Source of the DNA: Maritimibacter dapengensis | GTDB taxonomy: Bacteria > Pseudomonadota > Alphaproteobacteria > Rhodobacterales > Rhodobacteraceae | Direction of reading: 5' to 3' | DNA length: 64,000 nucleotides | Assembly: GCF_019218265.1 (NCBI RefSeq) | Contig: NZ_JAHUZE010000003.1 | Span: forward strand, 186,001-250,000 | Part shown: positions 36,862-46,028 of the stretch, in pieces | Position numbering within the stretch: the stretch's first letter is position 1 | How the letters are laid out: every line of letters begins with the position of its first letter | Notes under the pieces: generated by a model | Told to the model about the DNA's origin: nothing | What the model saw: the letters and a program-made list of their open reading frames with translations, nothing else | Databases searched by the model: none | Program-made: the position numbers and the translations under genes

Positions 36862-36919
36862 CCCTGCCGCTTGGTCAGGCTACGCCCTCGCCAACATTCA
36901 TTCAGCAAGGACAGTGACC

Positions 36920-38023
36920 ATGAGCGTTGGCTCCATCCTCATCCTCCCCGGCGACGGGATCGGCCCCGAAGTCATGGCCGAAGTGCGCCGCATCATCGAC
37001 TGGTACGCCGACAAACGCGACCTGTCGTTCGACGTGTCCGAAGACCTCGTGGGCGGCGCTGCCTATGACAAGCACGGCGTGCCGCTGGCCGATGAGACGA
37101 TGGCGAAGGCTCAGGAGGTCGACGCGGTCTTGCTCGGTGCCGTGGGTGGCCCGAAATATGACGATCTGGACTTCTCGGTGAAGCCCGAGCGCGGCCTTCT
37201 GCGTTTGCGCAAGGAAATGGACCTGTTCTCGAACCTGCGGCCGGCGCAGTGCTTTGACGCGCTGGCGCATTTTTCGTCGCTCAAGGAAGAGGTGATTGCC
37301 GGTCTGGACATCATGATCGTGCGTGAGCTGACCTCGGGTGTTTACTTCGGCGAGCCGCGAGGGATCTTCGAAGAAGGCAACGAGCGTGTGGGGATCAACA
37401 CCCAGCGCTACACGGAAAGCGAGATCGACCGCGTGGCGCGGTCGGCGTTCGAGCTTGCGATGAAGCGGGACAAGCGCCTGTGCTCGATGGAAAAGGCCAA
37501 CGTGATGGAATCCGGCATTCTCTGGCGCGAAATCGTGACGGAAGTGGCACGCGATTACCCCGAGGTCGAGCTTTCGCATATGTATGCCGACGCTGGCGCC
37601 ATGCAGCTCACCCGCTGGCCCAAGCAGTTCGACGTGATCGTGACCGACAACCTCTTTGGCGACATCCTGTCGGACGTGGCCGCGATGCTGACCGGGTCGC
37701 TCGGGATGTTGCCGTCCGCGTCACTGGGCGCACCGATGGAAAACGGTCGCCCGAAAGCGCTTTATGAGCCCGTGCACGGGTCGGCCCCGGACATCGCAGG
37801 TCAGGGCAAGGCGAACCCGATCGCCTGTATCACCAGCTTCGCCATGGCGCTGCGCTATTCCTTCGATCTTGGCGAAGAAGCGGATCGTCTGGAAGCCGCC
37901 GTCGAGACGGTGCTGGCAGATGGCAAACGGACCGCCGACCTTTTGGGCGATGAAGGCGTGACGCCGGTTTCGACGTCGGATATGGGCGACGCGATACTCG
38001 CGGCGCTGGACGCTTCGCTCTAA
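36920..38023 (+). CDS. leuB: 3-isopropylmalate dehydrogenase
   Basis: LeuB oxidises and decarboxylates 3-isopropylmalate to 2-oxoisocaproate with NAD and Mg/Mn in leucine synthesis. The 367-residue length is normal. Motifs are [34 protein letters not shown] (substrate arginines), [20 protein letters not shown] (metal aspartates) and the NAD region [24 protein letters not shown] lies nine bases before the ATG. It is separated from leuCD by four unrelated genes. The stop overlaps the convergent ArsR gene by 4 bp. Confidence 0.98.
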   Translation: MSVGSILILPGDGIGPEVMAEVRRIIDWYADKRDLSFDVSEDLVGGAAYDKHGVPLADETMAKAQEVDAVLLGAVGGPKYDDLDFSVKPERGLLRLRKEMDLFSNLRPAQCFDALAHFSSLKEEVIAGLDIMIVRELTSGVYFGEPRGIFEEGNERVGINTQRYTESEIDRVARSAFELAMKRDKRLCSMEKANVMESGILWREIVTEVARDYPEVELSHMYADAGAMQLTRWPKQFDVIVTDNLFGDILSDVAAMLTGSLGMLPSASLGAPMENGRPKALYEPVHGSAPDIAGQGKANPIACITSFAMALRYSFDLGEEADRLEAAVETVLADGKRTADLLGDEGVTPVSTSDMGDAILAALDASL

Positions 38024-38703
38024 CCCAGCGGGAAGGCGGCTTCGAATGCCGTCCGCCCTTTGCTCGTAAACAGAACCGCGCGACCTTCGGGTGCGCGGTT
38101 CGCCCATTTCAGGTCGTAGATCCGGTCGAGCAGGGCAGCGCCCAACGCTCCTGCAAGATGCGTGCGCCGCTCGGACCAATCGAGGCAGGCGCGACATACC
38201 GGACGCTTGCTGGTATCAACCGAAGCGGGGTCGATACCCAGCACGGCTATTTGCCCGCGACCTGCATCGGTCAGACGCAAATCCTCACGCTCGGCCCGGA
38301 TCGCGCCGGTAGTCACGAGGCTGTCGAACATCCGCACGCCCGCCGCGCCCGCAAGGTGGTCGTAGCACACCCGCGCCTCGCGCATCGCGTCGTCGCGCGG
38401 TCCGGTCCGGGTGCGCAGGTGACCCATTCCGGCGGCAAAGCCCAAGAGGCTTTCCAGCATGTAGCCGACCTCATCGCCCGCCAGCGCAAAGTAATGGTGC
38501 CGCCCCTGTCTTCGACGCCACAAAAGCCCAGCGTCCTCCATGAGTTTGAGATGGCCAGACGCCGTCTGCGCGGTGACACCGGCCTCGTTCGCAAGCTCGG
38601 ACGCCGTGAGCGCTCGACCCGCCAAAAGCGCGGTCAGGATATTGGCGCGCGCGGGATCGCCGATCAGCGCGCCGAGGCGGGAAATGTCGGGGCCCTCTTT
38701 CAT
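38020..38703 (-). CDS. ArsR-family transcriptional regulator
   Basis: A 227-residue protein. The N-terminal 90 residues are an ArsR winged helix ([20 protein letters not shown], then [20 protein letters not shown] and a HHYFAL wing). The C-terminal 130 residues are an extra domain with two cysteines ([14 protein letters not shown]) that recurs in longer ArsR proteins. The usual metal-binding CxC in helix 3 is absent, so metal sensing is not implied. It diverges from the NIPSNAP/monooxygenase pair and probably represses it. The ribosome site at 38703 is weak. Confidence 0.85.
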   Translation of the reverse strand: MKEGPDISRLGALIGDPARANILTALLAGRALTASELANEAGVTAQTASGHLKLMEDAGLLWRRRQGRHHYFALAGDEVGYMLESLLGFAAGMGHLRTRTGPRDDAMREARVCYDHLAGAAGVRMFDSLVTTGAIRAEREDLRLTDAGRGQIAVLGIDPASVDTSKRPVCRACLDWSERRTHLAGALGAALLDRIYDLKWANRAPEGRAVLFTSKGRTAFEAAFPLG

Positions 38704-38814
38704 GTCATGAGCGTCGCCGGGCCGCCCTCCCCGGTCAAGCGCGGATCGTTCGGCCGCCGCCGAAGCATTGCGATTGCAGCGTGTGGCATCGTCACCGAGA
38801 AAGGAGCCCCGCCC

Positions 38815-39138
38815 ATGATAACCTGTTTCATCCGGTACGAGATCGAACCGTCCCAGAAGGCCGATTTCGAGACATACGCCCGCACCTGGGGCCGGTGCAT
38901 CCCGCGGTGCGGTGCCGACCTCATAGGTTATTACGCGCCACACGAAGGCTCATCCACGCTGGCTTATGGCGTCTACACGCTCCCGTCCCTTGCTGCCTAC
39001 GAAGGTTACCGCGCCGCACTTGCAGCTGATCCGCTGGGGCGCGAGAATTACGAATTCGCGCAGGCACGACGTTTCATCCGGCGAGAGGACCGAACGTTTC
39101 TCAAGCTCGCCAGCGCCCCGCATGGAGACCCGACATGA
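38815..39138 (+). CDS. NIPSNAP family protein
   Basis: A 107-residue ferredoxin-like dimeric alpha/beta-barrel protein. ITCFIRYEIEPSQKADFETYA and the GYYAPHEGSSTLAYGVYTL strand match the NIPSNAP family, whose bacterial role is unknown. AAAGGAG lies ten bases before the ATG. The last codon overlaps the next start (ATGA), so it is cotranslated with the monooxygenase-like protein. It diverges from the ArsR gene, the likely regulator, across 111 bp. Confidence 0.82.
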   Translation: MITCFIRYEIEPSQKADFETYARTWGRCIPRCGADLIGYYAPHEGSSTLAYGVYTLPSLAAYEGYRAALAADPLGRENYEFAQARRFIRREDRTFLKLASAPHGDPT

Positions 39139-39479
39139 TCGCAGTGATTTTCGAAGTGACCCCGGCCGAAGGTCGCACAGCCGACTACCTCGACTTGGCC
39201 GCAAAGATGCGCTCCGAGGTCGAGAAGATACCCGGCTTCATTTCGGTCGAACGGTTCGAGAGCCTGACGACGCCCGGCAAGTTGCTTTCGTTTTCAGTGT
39301 TCGAGAACGAGGAGGCGGTGACCGAGTGGCGCAACACGACCCGACACCGGGGCGCACAGGCGGCGGGCCGAAATGGTCTCTTCGCTGATTATCGTTTACG
39401 CATCGCGCATGTTTTGCGGGACTACGGCATGAATGACCGTGACCAAGCGCCAGCCGACAGCCGGGAACTGAATGGTTAA
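39135..39479 (+). CDS. Antibiotic biosynthesis monooxygenase (ABM) family protein
   Basis: A 114-residue protein with the ABM fold: MIAVIFEVTPAEGRTADYLD, then EKIPGFISVERFESL, then SFSVFENEEAVTEWRNT. Members include heme-degrading or quinone-oxidising enzymes, but many are of unknown role; no heme-binding signature can be asserted. The fold is the same as that of its coupled NIPSNAP partner, so the two may form a related pair or heterocomplex (inference). Confidence 0.82.
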   Translation: MIAVIFEVTPAEGRTADYLDLAAKMRSEVEKIPGFISVERFESLTTPGKLLSFSVFENEEAVTEWRNTTRHRGAQAAGRNGLFADYRLRIAHVLRDYGMNDRDQAPADSRELNG

Positions 39480-39481
39480 CA

Positions 39482-39505
39482 TTTCGCGGGTTGAACATCG
39501 CGAAA
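39482..39505. promoter_or_regulatory. Inverted repeat TTTCGCG-N10-CGCGAAA before the EamA gene
   Basis: A perfect 7-bp dyad lies 37 bases before the start of the transporter gene, in the only spacer (62 bp) where its promoter could be. It is a plausible operator. Confidence 0.35.
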
Positions 39506-39541
39506 ACTTGGGTGTTACGTTCAATTGAAAACGGAGCACCC

Positions 39542-40489
39542 ATGAACCTCGCAGGACCCCTCTACGCGCTTTTGGCGTTCGCGATATTTGCGACCCATGA
39601 CGTGGTCATCAAATTCCTCGGCGGGACATATTCGCCGTTCCAGCTGATCTTTTTCACCACGCTGTTCTCGTTCCCGCTGGTGATGTTCATGCTGATCAAG
39701 GACGCGAGTCACGGGAATCTGCGGCCTGTGCATCCGTGGTGGCTTGCGATCCGCACCGGGTTTGCCACGATCACGGGTTTTACCGCCTTCTACGCGTTTT
39801 CGGTGCTGCCGCTGGCGCAGACCTATGTGCTGCTGTTCGCCACCCCGCTTCTCATCACGCTCCTGTCCATCCCCATTCTTGGCGAAAAGGTCGGCGTGCA
39901 TCGGCTTGGCGCGGTGCTCCTCGGCCTGATCGGCGTGCTCATCGTCCTGCAACCCGGCGCGACGGAGTTGACCCTCGGCCATCTCGCCGGGATCACGTCT
40001 GCGGTGTCGAACGCGATGGCCTCGATCATCGTTCGCAAGATCGGGCAGGATGAGCGCCCCGTGGTGCTCATGCTCTATCCGATGGTGGCCGCGTTTATCG
40101 TCATGGGCATCCTGATGTGCTTCGTCTATGTGCCGATGCCGCTCGTCGATCTCGGGGGGGTCGTGGTGATCTCGGCGCTCGGCTTCACCGCCGGACTTGT
40201 CCTGATCGCTGCCTACCGGAACGGAGACGCGGCCATCGTCGCCCCGATGCAGTATTCGCAGATCATCTGGGCCAGCATCTTTGGCTATTTCCTGTTCGGT
40301 GAAGAGGTCGAGCGTGCAACCGTGATAGGCGCGGGAATCATCATCCTGTCCGGCCTCTACATCGTGTTCCGCGAAACCCGTCTAGGCGCGAAATCGCAAA
40401 CCCCGGTGCTGCGCACCCGGTCGCGCGGCATGACCGCTGCAAGTTTCCGCATATCCGTGTTTCTGCGCCGCCAAAAAGCACGCGGATAA
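39542..40489 (+). CDS. DMT superfamily transporter (EamA)
   Basis: A 315-residue inner-membrane protein with ten hydrophobic helices in two EamA repeats (about residues 5-140 and 150-285), for example YALLAFAIFATHDVVIKFLG at the start of repeat one, LPLAQTYVLLFATPLLITLL at its end and AIVAPMQYSQIIWASIFGYF in repeat two. These transporters export metabolites; the substrate is unknown. A basic 30-residue tail extends past the last helix. CGGAG lies seven bases before the ATG. Confidence 0.9.
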   Translation: MNLAGPLYALLAFAIFATHDVVIKFLGGTYSPFQLIFFTTLFSFPLVMFMLIKDASHGNLRPVHPWWLAIRTGFATITGFTAFYAFSVLPLAQTYVLLFATPLLITLLSIPILGEKVGVHRLGAVLLGLIGVLIVLQPGATELTLGHLAGITSAVSNAMASIIVRKIGQDERPVVLMLYPMVAAFIVMGILMCFVYVPMPLVDLGGVVVISALGFTAGLVLIAAYRNGDAAIVAPMQYSQIIWASIFGYFLFGEEVERATVIGAGIIILSGLYIVFRETRLGAKSQTPVLRTRSRGMTAASFRISVFLRRQKARG

Positions 40490-40492
40490 CGC

Positions 40493-40521
40493 TTGCCAAG
40501 CCGACCCGCTTGGGCTATCCC
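40493..40521 (+). promoter_or_regulatory. Candidate promoter of the tRNA-Pro gene
   Basis: TTGCCA (40493-40498) and TATCCC (40516-40521) are separated by 17 bp and would start transcription a few bases before the mature tRNA at 40534. The -10 match is partial. Confidence 0.4.
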
Positions 40522-40533
40522 GCCCGCCACGGT

Positions 40534-40610
40534 CGGAGTGTAGCTCAGCCTGGTAGAGCACTGTCTTCGGGAGGCAGGGGTCGGAGGTTCGAATCCTCTC
40601 ACTCCGACCA
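40534..40610 (+). tRNA. tRNA-Pro (anticodon CGG)
   Basis: A 77-base sequence folds into a full cloverleaf. The acceptor stem is CGGAGTG/CACTCCG, the D arm GCTC...GAGC, the anticodon stem CTGTC/GGCAG with loop TTCGGGA (anticodon CGG, reading CCG), and the T arm GGAGG-TTCGAAT-CCTCT. The discriminator A and CCA are encoded. No integrase gene or duplicated 3' end is nearby, so I see no sign of an integrated element here. Confidence 0.97.
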
Positions 40611-40617
40611 ATAAAAC

Positions 40618-40642
40618 AAGGCGCCTTCGGGCGTCTTTTTTT
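40618..40642 (+). terminator. Rho-independent terminator of tRNA-Pro
   Basis: AGGCGCC and GGCGTCT pair around TTCG (one G-T pair), followed by about seven T residues, eight bases after the encoded CCA. Confidence 0.85.
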
Positions 40643-40711
40643 GTTTTCTGGGCTCCGACTGCGACAGTTTGGATCGGGATTTTGTTCGATCTAGTCAATA
40701 TGAACAGGAAG

Positions 40712-40737
40712 CGCGCCCGGATCACGATGCGGGCGCG
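40712..40737 (-). terminator. Hairpin downstream of the ABC permease gene
   Basis: CGCGCCCG and CGGGCGCG form an 8-bp stem about 125 bases past the permease stop. The T content after the stem on the minus strand is low, so it is only a possible end of the catabolic operon. Confidence 0.3.
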
Positions 40738-40862
40738 TTGTCGGCTGTGTCAGGTGTCACGCCGTCAGGGGCACCGTGGCGGGCAGTGGCGCGGAGCGTC
40801 TTGTCTTGCTCCGCCAACGGCAGCCCTTGGACGGACGCGGCACAATCCCGTCCAGAGGGCGA

Positions 40863-41675
40863 TCACCGCTCGTGCTTGCGATGCCACGGGATCACCAGCC
40901 GTTCGAGGAAATCGACGGCGTAGGAGAAGCCCAGCCCGAGGATCGCGATGACGAGGAAGCCGACATACATCGTGTCGACCCAGAACACCGTCCACGCCCA
41001 CCAGATGCGATAGCCGACGCCGCTGTCTGCCGTCGAGAACTCGACCGCCACCAGCAGGATCAGCGCCGTGCCCATGCAGATGCGCAGCCCCGTGAAGATG
41101 CCCGGAAGCGCACCGGGCAGCGCCACGGTGAGATAGGTCTTGAGGCGCGAAGCTTTCAGGTTCTGCGCAACCTCGAAATATATCTTCGGCGTGCTGACCA
41201 CACCCGCGAATGTGTTGATCGTCATTAGGAAAAAGACGTTGATCGCGATGGTGACGTATTTCGACGTCTCACCGATACCGAAGATCAGAAGCAGGAGCGG
41301 CAGAAGCGCGATTTTCGGGATCGGGAACAGCGCGGCGATCAGCGGGTTCAGCGCCTCGCGCACGGGGCGGAACAGGCCCATGGCCAACCCGACCAGAACG
41401 CCCGGCACCGCGCCCATAACCAGACCCACCGCGATGCGTTGCAGGCTGATGCCAAGGTCGCCCCAGAACTGCGCGGTCTGTGCCTGCGCGAACCCTGTGG
41501 CAAGGATGGTGGAGGGCGCGGGAAAGAACGTGACGTTGATCGCCCCGGTCCGCGCGGCGATTTCCCACAGTCCCAGAAGCACGATGGGCGAGATCAGCCC
41601 GATCGGCATCCCCAGCACCCGCCGCGTGCCCTTGCGCGGCGCGCGGCTGACGTCGATGGTTTCGATGGTGGCCAT
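40863..41675 (-). CDS. ABC transporter permease, NitT/TauT type
   Basis: A 270-residue inner-membrane protein with about six helices and the binding-protein-dependent transport signature in the EAA loop (about residues 175-195, NLKASRLKTYLTVALPGALP). It resembles SsuC/TauC/NitT-family permeases. It is the last gene of a six-gene operon, three bases after the ATPase gene. Such systems import sulfonates, nitrate, pyrimidine precursors, phthalates and other small organics, so the substrate is open. Confidence 0.93.
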   Translation of the reverse strand: MATIETIDVSRAPRKGTRRVLGMPIGLISPIVLLGLWEIAARTGAINVTFFPAPSTILATGFAQAQTAQFWGDLGISLQRIAVGLVMGAVPGVLVGLAMGLFRPVREALNPLIAALFPIPKIALLPLLLLIFGIGETSKYVTIAINVFFLMTINTFAGVVSTPKIYFEVAQNLKASRLKTYLTVALPGALPGIFTGLRICMGTALILLVAVEFSTADSGVGYRIWWAWTVFWVDTMYVGFLVIAILGLGFSYAVDFLERLVIPWHRKHER

Positions 41676-41678
41676 GGC

Positions 41679-42488
41679 TTACCTCCCCGCCGCCTGAATA
41701 CGGTCGGCTTCCTGCTGGCGCGCGGTGCGCACCTCATGCCCCAGAATGTCCCAAAGCTCGGCGGTGAGCGCCCCGAACTCCGGCGTGCGCCGGATCTCGG
41801 CCGATTTGCGCGGACGCGGCAGGTCGATGTCGAGGCTGTGAATGAACCGCCCCGGCGCCGACGACATGACCACGACGCGGTCGCCCAGAAGCACCGCTTC
41901 GTCCAACCCGTGCGTGATAAAGACGACTGTAGAGCGGAACTCCTCCCACAACGTCGCAAGCTCTTCCTGCATGATGAGCTTGTTCTGCTCGTCGAGCGCG
42001 GCGAAGGGTTCGTCCATCAGCAGCACTTCGGGATTGGTCGCGAAAGCGCGCGCAATGGAGAGGCGCTGTTTCATCCCGCCCGACAACTGGTCGGGGCGAA
42101 AACCGCGGAAGGAATAAAGCCCGGTCTTTTGCAGGAAGTAATCCACCCGCTCCTGGCTTTCGGCGCCCTTCCACGTGCCCGACGCGCGCAGGCCATAGGC
42201 CGCGTTGTCGGCCACGGTCAGCCACGGAAACGCGCTTTCCTGCTGAAAGATCATCGCGGTCACGGGCCGGTCTGGATTGTCATGCGCGATCTGGATCTGC
42301 CCCTCCGAGGGATGCTCCAGCCCGGCGAACATGCGGATAAGGGTCGATTTACCACAGCCCGACGGGCCGACGATGCAGACGAATTCGCCGTCCGCAATCG
42401 TCAGGTCCACCTTGTCGATGGCCCGGAAGCCCCGCTGGGGGTCGCCGAACACCTTGGCGACCCCGTCCACTTCGATCTTGCCTGTCAT
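41679..42488 (-). CDS. ABC transporter ATP-binding protein, NitT/TauT type
   Basis: A 269-residue cytoplasmic ATPase with Walker A GPSGCGKST (about residue 43), Q-loop FQQESAFPWLTV, signature LSGGMKQR, Walker B VLLMDEP, D-loop and switch histidine ITHGLDEA. It energises import by the neighbouring permease and binding protein. The ATG at 42488 is preferred; a GTG one codon earlier is also in frame. It starts 11 bases after the binding-protein gene ends. Confidence 0.95.
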   Translation of the reverse strand: MTGKIEVDGVAKVFGDPQRGFRAIDKVDLTIADGEFVCIVGPSGCGKSTLIRMFAGLEHPSEGQIQIAHDNPDRPVTAMIFQQESAFPWLTVADNAAYGLRASGTWKGAESQERVDYFLQKTGLYSFRGFRPDQLSGGMKQRLSIARAFATNPEVLLMDEPFAALDEQNKLIMQEELATLWEEFRSTVVFITHGLDEAVLLGDRVVVMSSAPGRFIHSLDIDLPRPRKSAEIRRTPEFGALTAELWDILGHEVRTARQQEADRIQAAGR

Positions 42489-42499
42489 CACGCCCGGAC

Positions 42500-43480
42500 C
42501 TAGTTCATCGCCTGTTCGAGAAGCGCGGTGTTCAGATGCGCGTCCAGATCGGGCGCCTGCGGGATAAGCCCAGCGTCGATGAGCGTCTGCATCTGCCAGC
42601 GCAGGCCATAATCGCCGTCCACGTTCACGGCGAGGCTTTCGGACGCCGTGCCCATCGCGATCTTCTCATATACGCTCGCGTCCTTCGCGGGGACGTATTG
42701 CTGATAGTATCCGGCAAGTTCGGTGCGCCCCTCGGGCGTGGCGAGCGCTTCGCGGATCCAGTCGTTCGTGGCCTTGTAGGCGCGCAGGAACCGCACGGCG
42801 ACGTCTTCGCGCTCCATCATCCCGTTCGAATAGACCATGAAGGCCTGCGAGGTGCCCGGCATCACCTCGGACGCGCGGACAAGCCGCGTGACGGTGCCGC
42901 CGCCAAGCGCGATGGACTGGAACGGGTCGATCATGATCGCGGCGTCGACCGATCCGTTGGTCAGCGCAGGCACCATGTCGGGCGGGGCCATGCCCACCTT
43001 GGTCACGTCCTCCGGGTTTACGCCCGACTGCACGATGTATTCGTTCACGATCATGTCGAGGATCTGCCCCGGCGCGGTCACCGCGATCTTCTTGCCGGCA
43101 AGGTCCGCGCCGCTATCGATCCCGGCGTCGCTGCGCACCATGATAGCGGTCGGATCACCGCCCGGCGCGCCCGGTTCGATGTTCAGTGCCTCGGCGACGA
43201 TTGTGAACTCCGCCCCCCGCGCCAGCGCGTTGAACAGCGCCGCGCCCGAGGTGGTGATGGCCGCATCGACCTGACCCGTGGCGACCGCAGGCGCGATCTC
43301 GGACCCTGACTTGAAGAACGTCGGTTCCACCGTGATCCCCTCGGCCTCGAAGAAGCCTTTTCCCATCCCGGCATAGACCTGCACCGGCACCCTGAGGCTG
43401 CCGAACTTCACCACGTCCTCGGCCAGCGCGGGGGCGGCAAGGCCCGCGGCCATGGCCAGCGTTGCGATCAGTCGTTTCAT
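42500..43480 (-). CDS. ABC transporter substrate-binding protein, SsuA/THI5-like
   Basis: A 326-residue periplasmic protein with a signal peptide (MKRLIATLAMAAGLAAPALA, then EDVV) and the type II binding fold of the NMT1/SsuA group: GKGFFEAEGITVEPTFF, AVATGQVDAAITTSGAAL and AGKKIAVTAPGQILD. The ligand is unknown. It has its own position between the aldolase gene (36-bp gap) and the ATPase gene (11 bp), so transport and catabolism are encoded on one transcript. Confidence 0.93.
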   Translation of the reverse strand: MKRLIATLAMAAGLAAPALAEDVVKFGSLRVPVQVYAGMGKGFFEAEGITVEPTFFKSGSEIAPAVATGQVDAAITTSGAALFNALARGAEFTIVAEALNIEPGAPGGDPTAIMVRSDAGIDSGADLAGKKIAVTAPGQILDMIVNEYIVQSGVNPEDVTKVGMAPPDMVPALTNGSVDAAIMIDPFQSIALGGGTVTRLVRASEVMPGTSQAFMVYSNGMMEREDVAVRFLRAYKATNDWIREALATPEGRTELAGYYQQYVPAKDASVYEKIAMGTASESLAVNVDGDYGLRWQMQTLIDAGLIPQAPDLDAHLNTALLEQAMN

Positions 43481-43516
43481 CTCTCTCTCCCTGAAAATGC
43501 GCCGTGTCGGGCGCGG

Positions 43517-44536
43517 TCACATCGGATGACGTCCGATGAAAAAGTCGCGGAACGGCTCCATCGACGGGGACAACCCGGCGTCGATCAGCCCTTTGCGCAG
43601 CGCGTTCATCTGCGGATCGTGGATGCGCTGGGTCGGCATCCGAAGCGGCCCGCCGTTGTAGCCCTGAAGCCAGCCCTGAAACTTCCAGACGTAGCGGTTG
43701 ATGAAGAACCCGCCGTGCATCTGCTGCGCGACCATCCCCTTGGCCTTTCGCGCCGGGTGCATCCGCCAGTAAATCTCGGTCGCCGCGTCGTATTCGCCGC
43801 TCTGCAGATGCTGCATCACCTGCGGGATGAGCGGCCCCCAGTATTCGTGATCGGACGTGGCCGACAATTGCAGCGGCATGACCTGCGACAGCGGGATCAA
43901 CTCGCCCTCGATCGGCATCGAGATCACCACCTCGTCCCCGAACAGGCGGTGACATTCGATCACGCTCTGGATCGACGGAAAGCCCCCTTCGGCCTTGATC
44001 GCCGCCACGTTGGGGCAATCGTCGATGAGCCGCCGCATCACGCTGGTCGGAATATCCGAGGGGTGAACCCGCGTGTTGAAGCCCCACAGGAACATCGGAA
44101 ACAGCATCACGGCGAGGTTCGTCGCATCGCAGATCGCGCGCGTGTAATCGTAGATGTCATCCTCGCTCTCGGGATAGAACGCGGGCGGATAGGACAGGAG
44201 CACGAACTCCGCACCCGCCTCCTCGGCCAACTGGACGGCCTCGATGTTCTGCTCCAGCGTGTTCCAGCTTGCGTGATGCACGATGACCAGATCGTCGCCC
44301 GCCTCGGCCTTCATGATCCGCATGAAGTCGATGTACTCCGGCAGCGTGATCGACACTTCGGACACGGCGAGCGAACCAACAAAGCCGTGTTCGATGGCAA
44401 GCCGGGTGTCGTGCCGGATCGCGGCCTCGTTGATCCGGGTGAGGTCATTCGAGAACGACGGGATCGTGCAGTTGACCGCGCCCACCAGCGTCTCGCGCAC
44501 CCATTTGCGCGCCTCATCCTTCGTATATCGTGCCAT
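43517..44536 (-). CDS. DHDPS/NAL-family aldolase or dehydratase (class I)
   Basis: A 339-residue TIM barrel longer than DapA (about 290). The Schiff-base lysine is in NVAAIKAEGG (near residue 180) and a YPPAFYPES segment supplies the tyrosine-rich strand of the superfamily. A C-terminal extension (about residues 275-339) rich in aromatics (RYVWKFQGWLQGYNGGPLR) is unusual. Related enzymes cleave or dehydrate 2-keto acids and can deaminate hydroxyprolines to a semialdehyde. The reaction here is unknown. Its ATG shares a base with the dehydrogenase stop (TGATG). Confidence 0.88.
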   Translation of the reverse strand: MARYTKDEARKWVRETLVGAVNCTIPSFSNDLTRINEAAIRHDTRLAIEHGFVGSLAVSEVSITLPEYIDFMRIMKAEAGDDLVIVHHASWNTLEQNIEAVQLAEEAGAEFVLLSYPPAFYPESEDDIYDYTRAICDATNLAVMLFPMFLWGFNTRVHPSDIPTSVMRRLIDDCPNVAAIKAEGGFPSIQSVIECHRLFGDEVVISMPIEGELIPLSQVMPLQLSATSDHEYWGPLIPQVMQHLQSGEYDAATEIYWRMHPARKAKGMVAQQMHGGFFINRYVWKFQGWLQGYNGGPLRMPTQRIHDPQMNALRKGLIDAGLSPSMEPFRDFFIGRHPM

Positions 44537-46017
44537 CAGACCAGCTCCGCCTCTCCTGCCCCGGCCCAGGCCAGGTATTTCTGTTCCATGAATTCATCGA
44601 TGCCGTAGACCGAACCTTCGCGGCCGATCCCCGACTGCTTGATCCCGCCGAACGGCGCGACCTCGTTCGAGATGAGGCCGGTGTTGACCCCGATCATCCC
44701 GGCCTCAAGCGCCGCCGACACGCGCCAGAGCCGCGCGCCGTCGCGGGCGAACAGATAGGCGGCCAGCCCAAACTCGGTGTCGTTGGCCATCGCGACGGCC
44801 TCGCCCTCGGTCTCGAATTTCACGACCGGCGCTATGGGGCCGAACGTCTCTTCCCGCGTGATCTTCATCGCCTGCGTGACGCCCGACAGCACGGTCGGCT
44901 GAAAGAACAGTGGCCCGCGATTGTGCGTGGCCCCGCCGCAGACGACCTGCGCCCCATGGGCCACGGCGTCTGCGATGTGATCCTTGACTTTCTCGACCGC
45001 CGCCGCGTCGATCAGCGGGCCTTGCTGGACGCCGTCCTCGAACCCCTCGCCCACCTTCAGTGCGCCGACCTTTTCCGCAAGCCGTGCGACGAAAGCATCG
45101 TGGATACCGGCCTGCACATAGGCCCGGTTCGCGCTGATGCAGGCCTGTCCGGTGTTGCGGTATTTCGTGGCGATGAACCCGTCGACGGCCTCGTCCAGAT
45201 CGGCATCGTCAAAGACCAGAAGCGGCGCGTTGCCGCCCAGTTCCATCGACGCCTTCTTGATCGTCGCGGCGGATTGCTCGAGCAGCAGCCGCCCGACCTC
45301 GGTCGACCCGGTGAAGGTGATCTTACGCACCTTGGGGTTGGCTGTCAGTTCGCCGCCCACAACCCTCGCCCGCCCCAGCACCACGTTGAAGACCCCCGCC
45401 GGGATGCCCGCCCGGTCCGCGAGTTCCGCAAGCGCCAGCGCGGTCAGCGGCGTTTGGCCGGCAGGCTTCACGACCATCGTGCAGCCCGCCGCCAGCGCCG
45501 GCGCAGCCTTGCGCGTTATCATCGCCGCCGGAAAGTTCCACGGCGTGATCGCGGCGCAGACGCCCACGGGTTCCTTCAGGACGACGATCCGCCGCCCGGC
45601 CTCGGGCGCGGCCATCACGTCGCCCCGGATGCGCTTGGCCTCTTCCGCGAACCATTCGACGAAGGACGCGGCATAGGCGACCTCGCCCTTGGCTTCGGCA
45701 AACGGCTTGCCCTCTTCCAGCACGATGAGCCGCGCCAGATCCTCGGCGTGCTCGGTCATCAGATCGAACCAGCCGCGCAAGAGCTTCGCGCGGTCCTTGG
45801 CCGGTCGCAGCCGCCACGGCCCGAACGCCGCGTCCGCCGCATCCACCGCGCCCCGCACCTGCCCGGCATCGAACTGCGGCAGCTTGGCGAGCATGGCCCC
45901 GGTCGCCGGATTGCACAGGTCCATGGTCCCCGCCTTGCCGTCCGACACCCACGCGCCGTTCACATAGGCCGCATCGCGCCAGAGCCCGGTATCAGAAAGG
46001 ATATCTCTGCCCGTCAT
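44536..46017 (-). CDS. Succinate-semialdehyde dehydrogenase-like ALDH
   Basis: A 493-residue NAD(P)-dependent aldehyde dehydrogenase. Seen are the cofactor motifs ITPWNFPAAMITRKAAPALA and FTGSTEVGRLL, the general-base glutamate in SMELGGNAPLLVFDDA, the catalytic cysteine in NTGQACISANRAYVQ and the terminal GIKQSGIGREG. This closely follows the GabD/SSADH subgroup, so the substrate is probably a short semialdehyde such as succinic or 2-oxoglutaric semialdehyde. It should receive the product of the DHDPS-family enzyme. The ATG at 46017 follows GAGGGCGGG; starts at 46032 and 46101 are less likely. Confidence 0.92.
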   Translation of the reverse strand: MTGRDILSDTGLWRDAAYVNGAWVSDGKAGTMDLCNPATGAMLAKLPQFDAGQVRGAVDAADAAFGPWRLRPAKDRAKLLRGWFDLMTEHAEDLARLIVLEEGKPFAEAKGEVAYAASFVEWFAEEAKRIRGDVMAAPEAGRRIVVLKEPVGVCAAITPWNFPAAMITRKAAPALAAGCTMVVKPAGQTPLTALALAELADRAGIPAGVFNVVLGRARVVGGELTANPKVRKITFTGSTEVGRLLLEQSAATIKKASMELGGNAPLLVFDDADLDEAVDGFIATKYRNTGQACISANRAYVQAGIHDAFVARLAEKVGALKVGEGFEDGVQQGPLIDAAAVEKVKDHIADAVAHGAQVVCGGATHNRGPLFFQPTVLSGVTQAMKITREETFGPIAPVVKFETEGEAVAMANDTEFGLAAYLFARDGARLWRVSAALEAGMIGVNTGLISNEVAPFGGIKQSGIGREGSVYGIDEFMEQKYLAWAGAGEAELV

Positions 46018-46028
46018 TCGCCCCGCCC

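Noticed and set aside
40534-40645. tRNA-Pro as an integration site for a genomic island
   Set aside because: No integrase gene, no repeat of the tRNA 3' end and no composition change are seen next to it.
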